DNA from: Rhipicephalus microplus
Taxonomy: Eukaryota > Arthropoda > Arachnida > Ixodida > Ixodidae
Assembly: GCF_043290135.1 (NCBI RefSeq)
Contig: NC_134700.1
Coordinates: 80,659,000 to 80,722,999, forward strand
DNA: 64,000 nucleotides
Direction: 5' to 3'
Shown here: one piece after another, positions 32,001 through 42,739 of the stretch
Layout: every line of letters begins with the position of its first letter
Position numbering within the stretch: the stretch's first letter is position 1
The notes under the pieces: generated by a model
Seen by the model: only the letters and a program-made list of their open reading frames with translations
Told to the model about the DNA's origin: nothing
Databases searched by the model: none
Made by a program: the position numbers and the translations under genes

Positions 32001-35000
32001 AAAGTATGTACACTTTGAATCAATGCTTCAGTGCGTAGGAAATGAACCTGACAAGGCAATTCTTGAGCCCTGTTTGCCTATTTTGCCAGTTTTCATATAA
32101 TGTATGCTGTCCAAACATACCACGGCCTGCTCAGAATGGGTAAGGTTGCACTTCATCACAAAAAAGCACTGTTGTACCACAAATAAACACGTGTGCATGT
32201 CAGAACTGATTAAATATAATAGTATAAGCGAAATAAAAACACACAATCAGTAATTGTTCTCCCTCCTATTGGCCCCTGTAGATGAAGAGCTGTGTTTAGC
32301 TTTTAATGTAAGCATGACCTGGTTATTTTTTCGCAAGGACACTCAGTTCTAGTGACAACAGTTTTTTTACACTAAAAATTCAACTGTGAGCTGCACCGCT
32401 GCCCTTTGGAAGTTCTGCCTTAAGCGAATGCATTCAAATCAGTCCCTACTCAAGTTTCTCATGTTAACAAGACAAACCAACCATCCAAAACACTATTCAT
32501 GAACACCTATAAGAATACCACATTCACTGTAAAAAATAGAAGGTTTCACAACTCAATTTGTTAAAATACAATATTCTTAAAATCAAAACACCTTCCAGCA
32601 TAACCAAAAGCACAATGTATTGGACACAATCAAGAACAGTATGAACAACACCATCTGGAAACAACAGCATCAGCACACACAGCACGGGGACTGCCATGTT
32701 TCGACGTGTACAACCTGGCATCATGACCAGGTTGTGCTACCGGAACTCCACAATGAAGAAACAATACAGTGAGTGCATCATCTACATTGTGAAAATATGC
32801 CTCATTAAAATTTGGAGAAAGCAAAATTAGGAAAAATTATGTTTCTGTGTTTGGTTATCATGGGTTTACTAAGCGCACTCTATAAAGCCACAATCAATTG
32901 ACACATCAACACATGGCTGTGAAGCTAAAAACCAAAGCATCATTCGCATATCACCTGCATTTCGGCTTAGCATTTAAGCTTCGCTGAATTTTCGTAGAAG
33001 GCAGTACAAAAAAAAATGTGGCATGTATATATGCTATGTTCTCAGTGGAAGCTGTATAAAAAAATATTCAAGACCTGATGATAATTGCTTAACTTTTTAG
33101 TCTTCGCAAATCACAAGAACATAAATGCAGGTGTGAATGCAGCAAGTACATTATGCAAGAATGATTGCATTCGAATAGTTGCTCAACGGAATGATGTGAA
33201 GTAACCTCGCAACAACTAAAAATAGTTGAAGTAGATACCAACACTTACAAGCACAAAGCGTGAGTGAAACAGAAGTCTCTTTCTGATGGAGACAATGGCT
33301 ACTCACTGTGCTCACAGCTTGAGTGAAGCAGACTGGTGTCTAAAGTGACAACTGCCCCCACGTTCACTCGGCATGCAAGAGGCACACTAGCTGGCACATG
33401 CGCAGCGCAATAAAAACATACACGAATGTACCCAATTTAAAAACTAGCAGCCTACATAGCCCTGTACTATAAATATCCCCTGAAGTCAGCCATCTTCAAG
33501 GGGACAATGCAATACCCGGGCAAGGGGCCACACGACCTACCTTATTCGCGCTTCTACTGCTATACAACTTCCTGGTGCAAGCACTCCGCTAAATCTTCAA
33601 AGCAGTAAGAACAAAAGCACTTTCTGCTCTTCTCTGAAAAGACAGCAAATGCAAACATGTAATACATTCAATTGCAGTGGCAGATGGTTAGAGTTCTACA
33701 CTGCAGCCATTGAGAAAATTGTCAGAAAATGCCCCTTAGGTATGACAGGTTTTAAAAAGGGGGGGGGGGGGGGGGGTAAATAAGTAAAGATGCAATAATG
33801 ATCAAGACTGCTCTGAGGTGACAGCCATTGTGAAGATCGTGCTAAAGCAAACACTGACATTTTGGCGATTCAGAGGGTGAAACACTTTGTTTTTTTTCTT
33901 TTGCAAGCAGCACGAAGTGAGTTGGAGGTAGCGTTACTGGATTTCCCAGCATTACCCTTCAAAAGACTCGGGGCAATAACAAAATTTTCATTTTTATTAT
34001 TAACAGTTTAAAAATCTGCACCGGTAATAAACGAGACATAAAACATCATCAGACGACGATTTCACATGGGAGCAGCAGAGGTGCTCATATTGACAACACA
34101 TTTGCATTATTTTCTCCCGAAATTCACACTTCAAAGAAAAATTTGTGCTACGAAGATTTCATGACAGTGTGCCATAGCTTGCCCTAACATATGCCTGTGC
34201 TGCTGCTTCTTCGAACATCAGGCCAAGCAAGCATTAGTGATTACCCCATCATAAACAACTGGCCGAATTGCTACAAACAATTTGAGAGAAAAGAAAACAC
34301 AACTATTGCCATCCACAACTCGACCATGTGTGTAACAAATCACATGTATGATATGGCTAGCTGACATGACACGGCACGACATGGCTAAGTCACCGTGCAC
34401 AGGTGCCAACAAGTGAGCCCACACTGCACGAAAGCTGTGATTCGTGCTTCTCTGAGAGCAGAGTGACACTTCAGCAAAGGCAATAGCATAGTGAAACAAA
34501 AAGGTATATCGCAGACGTGAATTGATGGTCTGGTTAGCGCTGCGACGGCATGACAACTTCGCAATTAAAGCTAGCACTTAAAATTAGCCACTGCTACAAT
34601 CTGCACGAGAAGCAGAAATTCAATGCTGCACAATGTTCGCCACACACAGTCCAGGAAAGCGCAGTTTGATGCGGAAATAAAGTGGTCTTTTCGGGAAAAA
34701 TGAGACACACATAAAAAATGATGCGTGTAGAGTTGTACACAGTTCCAGATAATCACTAAGAAGATGCAAATATCAATGACGCACACTAAACCTGACCGCA
34801 CCGTACCTGGGCCCGAATTCGCCAAACTTAAATGTGAGAGTCTGAGGGAACTGTACTTAACGCGCATAGTACGAAATTTATAACAACCAAATTTTGTTCT
34901 CAACAAAAATTTGGGCACACAGCACAAAACGTTATGATGTGTTCCTGTTTTACAGCGAGGCGGTGTGTCAAAATAAAGCACACAAACAAATGAAATGTGT

Positions 35001-36389
35001 CAGTGCTCCACAATGAGGTGGAGACACAAAGCATGGCAATGCTATGATCTACCAAGTGTGCTGCCAAAGGAGCAGTGACTCTGCCATCACTTTGTCAGGC
35101 TGGTTAAATTGCTTGAGCTGGCTCTGAAACACCTCACAACTGAGAGAAGCTCATCCATGTACAATGTACATGACAATGCAGCAGCTTTGGCAATGCATCG
35201 TTGCTCATAGGAAAGAAGTGAAACACAGTCAGAGGAATTGACAGCCACAGGAGCAGCAGATCCAAGTAGGCAATGGGTGCACATGTGTTACACTATGAAA
35301 TTAAGGTTGATGAATGTCAGCTGACAAGAAGGTGAAGTAGGTACCAAGGTGGGAGAACACTTTGGCAATTCAGTGCTCTTTTGCCAAAATCTAGGGACAA
35401 TCACACGGAACAACTCGGGGTGTGCTGCACACATGATAACTCGGTCAAAGAACGCACATGGCCGTCACCTCTTCAGTGGTGACTGAACTCCCTCCCAACT
35501 CTGCTTCCCAAATCGTGTGTGCAAGGGAAGGCTGCCACAAAGCACCCGACGGGGTAAAACTGCGGTGCACTGGGTTCAAGTTTTTCAGTTCTTGTAGCAA
35601 CAAGCACGGTGCGACCAGGTGAGGCAGTCAGAGTCAGACAACTGAGCACGATTTGGCGAGATCCAGCTAAAAAAGAAAAAGACAAAGATAATATGAGAAA
35701 GTGCAGTTTATTTTGACTATATGTACATGCCTGTACACCAATGTGAGGATAAAGAGATTGAGGTTAACATGGGGATTGTTTCCATCCACTCTACTCTTCT
35801 TCAACAAACAGAATCTAAGTGTGACAGCTTCATCTGTGAGCATGTTCAGAACGTGTATTAAAAATTTCTGTTTTGTCCTCTAATGCCTTGTAAAGTGACT
35901 TATCGGCTAGGCGCTTTCCAATCAGGCAAGTCTTTCCCTCTAGGACTACCAATAAAGACAATAAAAAAGTATAGTATGACCATTTTTCAGTCAGAATGGC
36001 ATCTCTGTGCAGATGGTGTGCTTGAAAAGGCCACAACCTTGACTTGAATGGACACATTATGATGAAGTGTGCTATTAAAAACAAGTAGAAATGCAGGCAC
36101 AAATAATTTGAGGATGCAGAACAACTATTGCTCTACGGTGAAAAGTGCCAAGAAAATGACAAACTAGGAAAGAGGGACCCACATAGGGGAAGCTTAATTT
36201 GGGGGAAAAAGAAGAGGTACTACTCTTGTGCACATCTCTCTTTCTCCATTGCCATTTGGATCGAGGAATCCATCTTTTATCTTCAATGACAAGCTTGATG
36301 ATGTTTTTTGCAGCCGATTATCAGAACGACAACTCAATCGATGTGACCGCGCGGAAAAATTGGCAAGCTTGTCTCGAACATATTCCTGG
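29037..36389. other. 7.3-kb AT-rich stretch with no convincing gene
   Basis: No transposon protein wording and no long open frame on either strand. It holds an 18-base G run (33759-33776), one copy of a 76-bp dispersed repeat (33407-33482) and scattered splice-like signals on the minus strand. Those include a good acceptor at 35666-35680 (pyrimidine tract then TTTTTAG) in front of a 64-codon open stretch ending 35473, and an AATAAA on the minus strand near 29300. It may be intron or 3' UTR of a host gene; I cannot show this. Confidence 0.5.
33407..33482 (+). repeat. 76-bp dispersed repeat, copy 1
   Basis: GCAATAAAAACATACACGAA... to ...CCCCTG. The reverse complement of 44969-45044 matches at about 72 of 76 positions. 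The match ends sharply on both sides. Confidence 0.85.
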
Positions 36390-36480
36390 TGCTTTTATTG
36401 CGATAGCAATTATATGGACATTCTCGGCTGCTGGATTTGGCTGCTAGCGTCGATGTCAGTGTCACTCACTGTATAAGTAC
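36390..36480 (+). repeat. Dispersed tick-type repeat (GCGATAGCAATTATATGGAC)
   Basis: The segment TTGCGATAGCAATTATATGG followed by ACATTCTCGG is a variant of a dispersed repeat I associate with ixodid genomes. It is recognised from memory, so moderate confidence. Confidence 0.45.
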
Positions 36481-36604
36481 TAATACGTATCTATATACAG
36501 TGAACTCCCTTTAAGACGAACTCGAAGGGACCATGAAGAATTGTTCGTCTTATCAGACATTCGTCTTATCAGAAGCACCCTCGAAAAAAGAATTGGCTAC
36601 ATAC

Positions 36605-36610
36605 CTAGGT
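36605..36610. repeat. CTAGGT flank of the hAT-like element (left)
   Basis: CTAGGT abuts the left end at 36611 and recurs at 39279-39284 directly after the right end. It is six bases of what should be an 8-bp duplication for hAT; the outer two bases do not match, so the exact boundary is uncertain by one or two bases. Confidence 0.65.
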
Positions 36611-39278
36611 CAGACGTGCCAACCCCACAGTTCTTAAAGTACTACAGGAGATGACAAAAAATACTAAAACCAAGTACAAAAATACTAAAATAGCGCTTTA
36701 TTTTCTAAGAACTGGCTTAGATGAATGGAATACAAAAGAAACATTTCACAAAAGAGGCACAAAAAGTTCTCAAGTCTCGGAAGTGGAGGGGTGGGCTAGC
36801 ATAGAGGCCGTAGCAGCCTTGGCCTTCCTCAGAAAGTCCTTGTCAAAGACCTGTTCGTGGCACTTTCCCGAGTGTGACTGGGCACATCTTGCGACAAGCA
36901 ACTGCTCCACAGTCTTTTTCGACATGGAGGCACGGAACTGGGTGTGCGCCTTTTTCACTTTGCTGAAGACTCTTTCACATTCCGCATTACTATGCGGGAG
37001 TGTTAGGACCCCCAACATAAATTTTGAAAGTCTGGCATACTTAAAGCTGCCATCCACTTCTCGTAAACCGGACACCGCCCGCCATTGCTCATCAATCTGC
37101 TGCTCCTTAGGTACTTCAGCGGGTAATTCTTCCAACTGAAGACGCGTGAACTCTGCCTGAATGTCGTCCAGAGCAGAATTCACATCTCGCCCCTCTTGAA
37201 GTGGTAGCAGCACTGGGAAGCGGTTGATTAAGTACTTGACATCAGAAAACCTGGCGTGTTCAATGGACGCAAGCCTTGCTACTTCTGCACTCTTCAACAG
37301 CTCACACTTCAGTGGAAATTTCAGGATCATGTACTCCGTTGCTGCAACGAAGAACCTTCTTATATGTGTAAAAAACTCTTCCCTTGCTTCTTTTTTTAGG
37401 CCTTCCAAGGTCTGTGTGGTCCGACTACCAATTACAATATCTTCATTATCTCTTTGGCTGACGGAAGATTTGTAGTCAACGTCAGCCAACACATCAGCTT
37501 TTTTGATCACTGAAGGTTTTACAAAACGCAACATGATCTCTCTTAGCAAGTTACTAAGCACTTCACGCAGCAAGTGCACTTGAGGGGCTCCAGACTGCAG
37601 GAACACGTTCACCTTTTCAAACTCTGGGATTACAGACAGCAAGAAGTCACAGTATGCTCTATTTGCATCTGATGAAAGAAACATGAATAGCCTTTCTTCT
37701 CTGTTTAAGACCTTTCCTGGACGGTTTTGGGTTCGCTTGGGAGCTGTATCCGACACGGGGACATTTGTGTCCAGTCTTGGTCTTTTGCTCTGATGACTGC
37801 TCTCCGCTTCCTTTGCATGCTTCTGAAGGTCAGTGCGAAGGTTACATGGCTTGCTGGGAAACTTGGAAACCTGCCCGGAGGGCCTTACTTCACTATGGAA
37901 GAAACTAAGCAGTGGCTGCCACTGGTCCACAAGCCGTTTCAGGCTCCTTCCAAGAGAGAGCCACCTGGTGCTGACATGCTTTAAAATTTTCTTGGCCTCT
38001 ACATCGTGGAGAGACTGAAAAGCTTTCAGCTTGTCCTTCCTTTTTGAGCTTTTCTCGAGGTAGTAGAAAATGTCAACTAGCACCTCATCCACATTCAGTG
38101 GAAGGCATGCTGAGCCTTTCTGTGCCGCCAGATTGATCAAATGGCAACAGCAGCCCATGATGGCAATGTTCTCATGGCTTTCTTTCAGCACAGCAGCCAC
38201 TCCGTTTTTTAATCCAATCATGACTGGCGCGTTATCACACGCCATGCCGATGCAGTTCTGGAGCGGTATCTTTTTGCTCGTTAGCGTGTCCACAACAAGC
38301 GCACCGATGTTTCGTCCCGTGGAGTTACCTTCGAGGGCAGGCATCGCGAGCAAGGCAGTGCGAACAGTACTATCACAGAACGTCACCACGATTGGATACA
38401 GTTTTGCATCATTACCGGCGTCATTGCTCCCGTCTGTGGCGACTGAGAACGGAGCGTGCTGCAAGTGACTTATCACTTCGTCGATAGCTTTATTGGCCGT
38501 TTCCTTCACAATCGCCGTAGTCTTCGTATGGGCGCAGGCGTAGTTTTTAGCTTCCTTCGAGTCCGGAAACATTTTTCGAAAGAGGTCTCCAGCGTGATCA
38601 GCAGCCGTGAACGGCACGTTGTGTTCAATCAGGAACGCAGTAAAAAGGCACTCCGCTCGAGTTGTAGTATCGAGATCCGCTTTGCTGAAGTACCCTCCAA
38701 GTTTCCCGTTAGAGTCTACAAGTTTCACCGAGTCTTTGTGTTTCTTCGTATTCACATGTAACAGAATATCCCGGCGACCAGCGTGCGAAATGTTCACATC
38801 ACAGCAGCACAAACTACAAAATGCGTACCGCTCACCTTTACGCGACCTCTTAATAAATGGAAAGTCAGTCGAATAGCTGGGAATAAAAACTTGAAAGTAT
38901 TTCTTCTCAGACATCTCGTGAGCTGCTAGGGCTGAACCATACGCTACCGCTACGCAGAAACATGTGCAAGGCACCTCCCGCAGCGCATGGTAACAAAGAA
39001 AGTCGAGCACATTTGCGCTATCCGCGAAGTCAATGCCTTTTGGCTTTGGCTTTGACTCTGGATATAAGCCAATACAGTGTTGCCTGCATAGCCCCGCAAA
39101 AAAAAAAAAGGCCAGATTCAGCTGGTGCAGTTGACTGTCTGAAGCAGCGCGTTCAGTTTGCGAACTTTTCGACCCGAAACATGAAAAATCATAAAAATAT
39201 AGTTGTCATTACGATACTCGTAAAAATGTGCTGAAAATCGGGCACTTTACGATAAAATCGTAAAACTTGGCAGGTATG
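36611..39278 (-). mobile_element. hAT-like DNA transposon, complete
   Basis: 2668 bp. Ends CAGACGTGCCAA (left) and, on the opposite strand from the right end, CATACCTGCCAA: short imperfect inverted repeats. CTAGGT lies outside both. It contains one intact transposase gene on the minus strand with a polyadenylation signal (AATAAA on the minus strand near 36700). It is nested in the left (3') part of the Tigger element. Confidence 0.85.
36770..38914 (-). CDS. hAT-family transposase, intact
   Basis: About 714 codons from ATG at 38914 to the stop, with no interruption. The frame stays open another 32 codons upstream but without ATG. An N-terminal BED/C2H2-like zinc finger has C33, C36, H53 and H59 (FCSLCCCDV...LLHVNTKKHK). 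The RNase H-like core has TDGSND with D161 and ACDNAPVMIG with D227. The insertion domain between the second Asp and the Glu is large and mostly helical. The C-terminal dimerisation region reads LTLPHSNAECERVFSKVKKA, with E645 as likely catalytic Glu. hAT transposases cut out the element and reinsert it at 8-bp targets. The usual product length is 600-800 residues. An intact frame suggests recent arrival or host use; selection cannot be judged from one copy. Confidence 0.92.
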   Translation of the reverse strand: MSEKKYFQVFIPSYSTDFPFIKRSRKGERYAFCSLCCCDVNISHAGRRDILLHVNTKKHKDSVKLVDSNGKLGGYFSKADLDTTTRAECLFTAFLIEHNVPFTAADHAGDLFRKMFPDSKEAKNYACAHTKTTAIVKETANKAIDEVISHLQHAPFSVATDGSNDAGNDAKLYPIVVTFCDSTVRTALLAMPALEGNSTGRNIGALVVDTLTSKKIPLQNCIGMACDNAPVMIGLKNGVAAVLKESHENIAIMGCCCHLINLAAQKGSACLPLNVDEVLVDIFYYLEKSSKRKDKLKAFQSLHDVEAKKILKHVSTRWLSLGRSLKRLVDQWQPLLSFFHSEVRPSGQVSKFPSKPCNLRTDLQKHAKEAESSHQSKRPRLDTNVPVSDTAPKRTQNRPGKVLNREERLFMFLSSDANRAYCDFLLSVIPEFEKVNVFLQSGAPQVHLLREVLSNLLREIMLRFVKPSVIKKADVLADVDYKSSVSQRDNEDIVIGSRTTQTLEGLKKEAREEFFTHIRRFFVAATEYMILKFPLKCELLKSAEVARLASIEHARFSDVKYLINRFPVLLPLQEGRDVNSALDDIQAEFTRLQLEELPAEVPKEQQIDEQWRAVSGLREVDGSFKYARLSKFMLGVLTLPHSNAECERVFSKVKKAHTQFRASMSKKTVEQLLVARCAQSHSGKCHEQVFDKDFLRKAKAATASMLAHPSTSET

Positions 39279-39284
39279 CTAGGT

Positions 39285-39533
39285 GCATGCAAATATCTTA
39301 GTTCAAAACAAAGTATCAAGTACGCTTACAGTGAAGGAAAAATACACAAAATTAATTTATTTGAGGGAGTAGCCTGATAGGCAACTGCGTTCAAGTGCTC
39401 TTGCTCGGCTTGATCCAGTCCATAATGGACGTCTGTCGCTGTTGTGCACATCGGCGAGCAGCCACAAATGACGCCATATCTCCTAGCGATCTCAAAAACA
39501 CTTCAGTTCCTTCATGCTGCTCAAAATAGTTCC
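39285..39533 (-). pseudogene. Tigger transposase, C-terminal exon piece
   Basis: The minus strand from 39533 reads RNYFEQHEGTEVFLRSLGDM, VAARRCAQQRQTSIMDWI and KPSKST, then TGA at 39393-39391. With the TTAA element removed, this joins in frame to DAADLYISSL at 42740. It is therefore the displaced end of the Tigger gene at 42740-44074. Confidence 0.9.
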
Positions 39534-39537
39534 TTAA
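39534..39537. repeat. TTAA target duplication (left)
   Basis: TTAA flanks the nested element on both sides (39534-39537, 42736-42739). Keeping one copy restores the Tigger frame exactly. Confidence 0.93.
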
Positions 39538-40132
39538 GGGGGGGCGCGGCAAGTAAAGTGCCGATTTTGGTCAAAATATGCGATTTTCTGATTTATTTTT
39601 TTTCGTAATCTTCAGACCTTCAACTTCCTTGTTCTAAAATATTACAGCGAAACGTGCGCTACAAATCCCGCAAATAGTGTTTTTGCCGAGGCTAGTCGCC
39701 GAAAAGTGCGAAAAAAAAGCCCCTGAAACGGTGTTGTTCACGCCGCACAAACGCGCCAAGTTGTTGACCGTGGGCCGCCATTTTGGTAGCTTTGGAAAGA
39801 GGAGAAAGCCGGCTTCCCGATGGTCGCGGTCTCGTATTTCGCCGAGTGAAAATAAAAGCGCGAGGAGCAAGTAAAAAAACGAAAACGAAGAACGGCAATT
39901 GGCTGCGCGGGTCACGTGGTAGCAGGCGCGACCTCTTACTGGTCAAAGCTGCGCCGCGCACCTTGGCAACCTTGGAAGCGCGAGCGCATCTGCGGCCGCC
40001 GAGTCTAGAATCATCCGGCGTGCGCTTCGTTTTTTGCCAGTTGGCTGTTTTTGTGATAGTTCGCGTGCTTTTTTTACCAAGCTTTGTTTACATCGGTGGT
40101 CTCTTCTGAGTGCTTGCTCATACTGCGGTGCT

Positions 40133-42175
40133 ATGTTGTCGCAAAAAAAGTTCCGGAGCGTCCACAAGTACGGCAAGCGTCGGAAAGCTTGGAACAAAGG
40201 GCAGACGACTGCGGCTGCCGTCCCAGTCGCAGTTCCGGACGGAGCATGCTCTTCAAGCGTCACGGAGCCTCTACTCAGACCCTTCGCTGATTGTTGTGAG
40301 GCCGAGAGTGTGGAAGGTGCCACATCGTCGTATGTCAGACCGCCGGATGCCGTCGACCGTGATGGACGCTCTCGCGAACCCGATTGCGGTGGCACCGCGT
40401 CGGCAGCCGTTGCAACTCCGGGCGTGCGCGCGTCGAACATTCTATCGCGAGTTTCGGCCCAGATTCCGAGCAGTGAAGAAATCGCGCAGCGGGCGCAGAC
40501 AAGGCGGGATGTTTTGGATGCCGTAGCATCGAAATCCGCTTCAAAGCGGAAGCTCGAGCTTCTGAACGAAGGCTGCGACGAAAATGACGGCGGTAAGGAC
40601 TCCACATTCTTCATTGTAAATAAGAAGATGCTGAACGGTCTGCTTTCGTCAGTAAAGTGCAACAAGTGCGACGAAGGGTCGATACGCCTCGAGACTACGC
40701 ACTGCCTTGGACTCGCGGCGAGGATGGAACTTTTTTGTGACAATTGTGGCATAGTGAACAGTGCGTGGTCGTCCCCGAGGTGCTCCGGGCAACAAAAAAC
40801 GAACCCCTTTGAGGTAAACGTGCGTGCTTTGAGGGCTGTGCAGTCAGTTGGCAGAAAACAATCTGCCATAAATGACATTTTTTCTGCGATGGACATTTTG
40901 CATCGAGCACTGCACCACAAGTCCTACCAGAGACTGCAAAGGAAGTACAGCCACCCTGCCACCACATCAGCTGCCACCCGCATTGAAGCAGAAAGTGCAC
41001 AGAAGGTGCATGACATTTACAAGGACCTAGGAGGAGTGCCAGGCAACATTGACGTCATTTACGACGGCACGTGGATGACGAGGGGGCACAGAAGTCATAT
41101 TGGCGTGGGCTGTGTAATCGAGCTGTACACAGGCTTGGTCTTGGACCACTGTGTCCTGTCCAACTACTGCCAAGGCTGTGCTGTTGGTCCCAAGCCTGGT
41201 GACGACAACTATGAGGAGTGGCTTGAGAAACACAAGCCACAGTGCCAAAAGAACACCGATGCTAATGCAGGCCAAATGGAAGTAGAAGCAGCGAGGATCA
41301 TGTTTGAAAGATCGTTTACCAAGTACAAGCTTCGATACATCAATGTGCTCTGCGACGGTGACAGCCGTACGTACCTTGCCCTCACGCAAGACAAGGTGTA
41401 TGGCTACATGTTGATTAAGAAACAGGAGTGTGTGAACCATGTGAAAAAAAGAATGGGCACTTCCTTGCGCAACCTTCTTGATGAGCACAAATCCAAAGGC
41501 CGAGGACTGAGCATGGGTGGCAAAGTCCGGCTGACGCAGGGCCTTATAAAGAAGTTGACGAATTATTATGGCTGGGCCATTAAGAGCCACCCCAACGATG
41601 TTCCTGGCATGGACAGGGCCATCATGGCCACTTATTACTATGTAACATCCACAGACCAGGATCCACACCACGACCTGTGCCCAAGTGGGACTGACTCCTG
41701 GTGCCCGCACAATCAGGCATTGGCCAAGGGAGAGCCGCTGCCGCCTCACAAACATAAACTGCCCCCTCACGTGCGAGTGGCACTGCTGCCAATCTACAAG
41801 CGCCTCTCGAACAAAGAGCTCCTTGAAAGGTGTGCGCAGGGAAAAACCCAGAACGCTGTGGAGAGTATGAACAGCCTCATTTGGTCACTCCAGTCCAAGA
41901 GCCAGTTCGCCTCCCTTCGAAGTGTGGAAAGTGCAGTTGCAGATGCAGTCTGCCGTTTCAATGGTGGCTGCAAGAGTGCGCTGCAAGAGATCACTGCTCA
42001 ACTGGGCTTCAATCCAGGAGACTGCTCTTTGCGGCGAGCAGCCGAAAAGGATGCCAAAAGGGTGAAGAGGGCTCAAAAGACGCATTGTTCCACGACAAAG
42101 AAGCGCAAAACTGGGTTGCGCTCTACAGAGGCCAAGGCCACAGCATCTCAGGATTACTGCCCAGGAGGATTCTGA
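40133..42175 (+). CDS. Mutator-like transposase domain protein, intact
   Basis: 680 codons from ATG at 40133 (the frame is open further up, without an ATG) to TGA. A basic N-terminus (KKFRSVHKYGKRRKAWNKG) is a likely DNA-binding or nuclear-targeting segment. A zinc ribbon uses C176, C179, C202 and C205. The RNase H-fold core has VIYDGTWMTRGHRSH (D311), RYINVLCDGDSRTY (D408, D410), ECVNHVKKRMGTSLRNL, KLTNYYGWAI, and KTQNAVESMNSLIW (E577) as probable third acidic residue. The basic tail ends DYCPGGF. This is the wording of proteins named 'Mutator-like transposase domain-containing' in arthropods and cnidarians. Catalytic residues are my assignment by motif. The gene lies alone between TIRs and has no frame damage, unlike most transposons here. 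Confidence 0.9.
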   Translation: MLSQKKFRSVHKYGKRRKAWNKGQTTAAAVPVAVPDGACSSSVTEPLLRPFADCCEAESVEGATSSYVRPPDAVDRDGRSREPDCGGTASAAVATPGVRASNILSRVSAQIPSSEEIAQRAQTRRDVLDAVASKSASKRKLELLNEGCDENDGGKDSTFFIVNKKMLNGLLSSVKCNKCDEGSIRLETTHCLGLAARMELFCDNCGIVNSAWSSPRCSGQQKTNPFEVNVRALRAVQSVGRKQSAINDIFSAMDILHRALHHKSYQRLQRKYSHPATTSAATRIEAESAQKVHDIYKDLGGVPGNIDVIYDGTWMTRGHRSHIGVGCVIELYTGLVLDHCVLSNYCQGCAVGPKPGDDNYEEWLEKHKPQCQKNTDANAGQMEVEAARIMFERSFTKYKLRYINVLCDGDSRTYLALTQDKVYGYMLIKKQECVNHVKKRMGTSLRNLLDEHKSKGRGLSMGGKVRLTQGLIKKLTNYYGWAIKSHPNDVPGMDRAIMATYYYVTSTDQDPHHDLCPSGTDSWCPHNQALAKGEPLPPHKHKLPPHVRVALLPIYKRLSNKELLERCAQGKTQNAVESMNSLIWSLQSKSQFASLRSVESAVADAVCRFNGGCKSALQEITAQLGFNPGDCSLRRAAEKDAKRVKRAQKTHCSTTKKRKTGLRSTEAKATASQDYCPGGF

Positions 42176-42345
42176 GTGTTTTAGGCATGTTGTGAACTTC
42201 CAAACAAGAGTGAACTTTCAAAGTCAGTTTTCTCAACTCTTGATTTTCGCCCATGTGCCTTCGCTAGAACATCTGTCATTTTTTAACAAAGACTGATAGA
42301 GTCGTTCCGTTTTTTGCACTAGGCTCAGGAGGCCTTTAGCAGTGC

Positions 42346-42351
42346 AATAAA
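42346..42351 (+). terminator. Polyadenylation signal of the TTAA element gene
   Basis: AATAAA about 170 bases after the transposase stop, followed by AGCTTTATCTCTC. Confidence 0.55.
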
Positions 42352-42739
42352 GCTTTATCTCTCTTCTTACTCATCATTTAAAATTTTTAGAACACATTTT
42401 ATAATTACTGCGATGTGTGCGCAAAACAACATCCATGTTTTGGAAATTTTATTTATGGTTACAAGAACTAGAAAAATCAACTAATAGCTTCTTTGCACAA
42501 GTTGATGCTTTGGGAACATAATAATATGAAAAAATAATTTCATTTAGCAATAATTATCTCTTTAAGTGCGAAGAGCATTAATTAGTATAATTATGCTTGT
42601 AACTCAAAAAGTACAAGAGGTATTTGAAAACGGTTTTCATATTTGGAATCCTCACAATCATCCACATACACACACCAAATTTCATCACAAACAGTACATT
42701 AATAAAAAAATTAGTTTTACTTGCCACGTCCCCCCTTAA

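Larger units (their letters stand above)
39538..42735 (+). mobile_element. TTAA-flanked transposon with Mutator-like transposase (Kolobok-type target)
   Basis: 3198 bp. Left end GGGGGGGCGCGGCAAGTAAA; right end, read on the other strand, GGGGGGACGTGGCAAGTAAA: about 20 bp of imperfect inverted repeat with two changes and one G length difference. TTAA lies outside both. It contains one uninterrupted 680-codon gene, a ~600-bp GC-rich leader and an AATAAA at 42346. TTAA duplication is the habit of piggyBac and Kolobok elements; MuDR-type Mutator elements make 8-11 bp duplications, so the transposase family name and the target behaviour disagree. Confidence 0.92.

Noticed and set aside
33759..33776. 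18-base G run as a G-quadruplex or gene boundary
   Set aside because: A single homopolymer run, also prone to sequencing-length error; no associated feature.
39943..40920. 325-codon minus-strand open frame
   Set aside because: Antisense to the intact Mutator-like transposase; no domain wording.
41027..41770. 247-codon minus-strand open frame
   Set aside because: Also antisense to the transposase; a consequence of its codon use.
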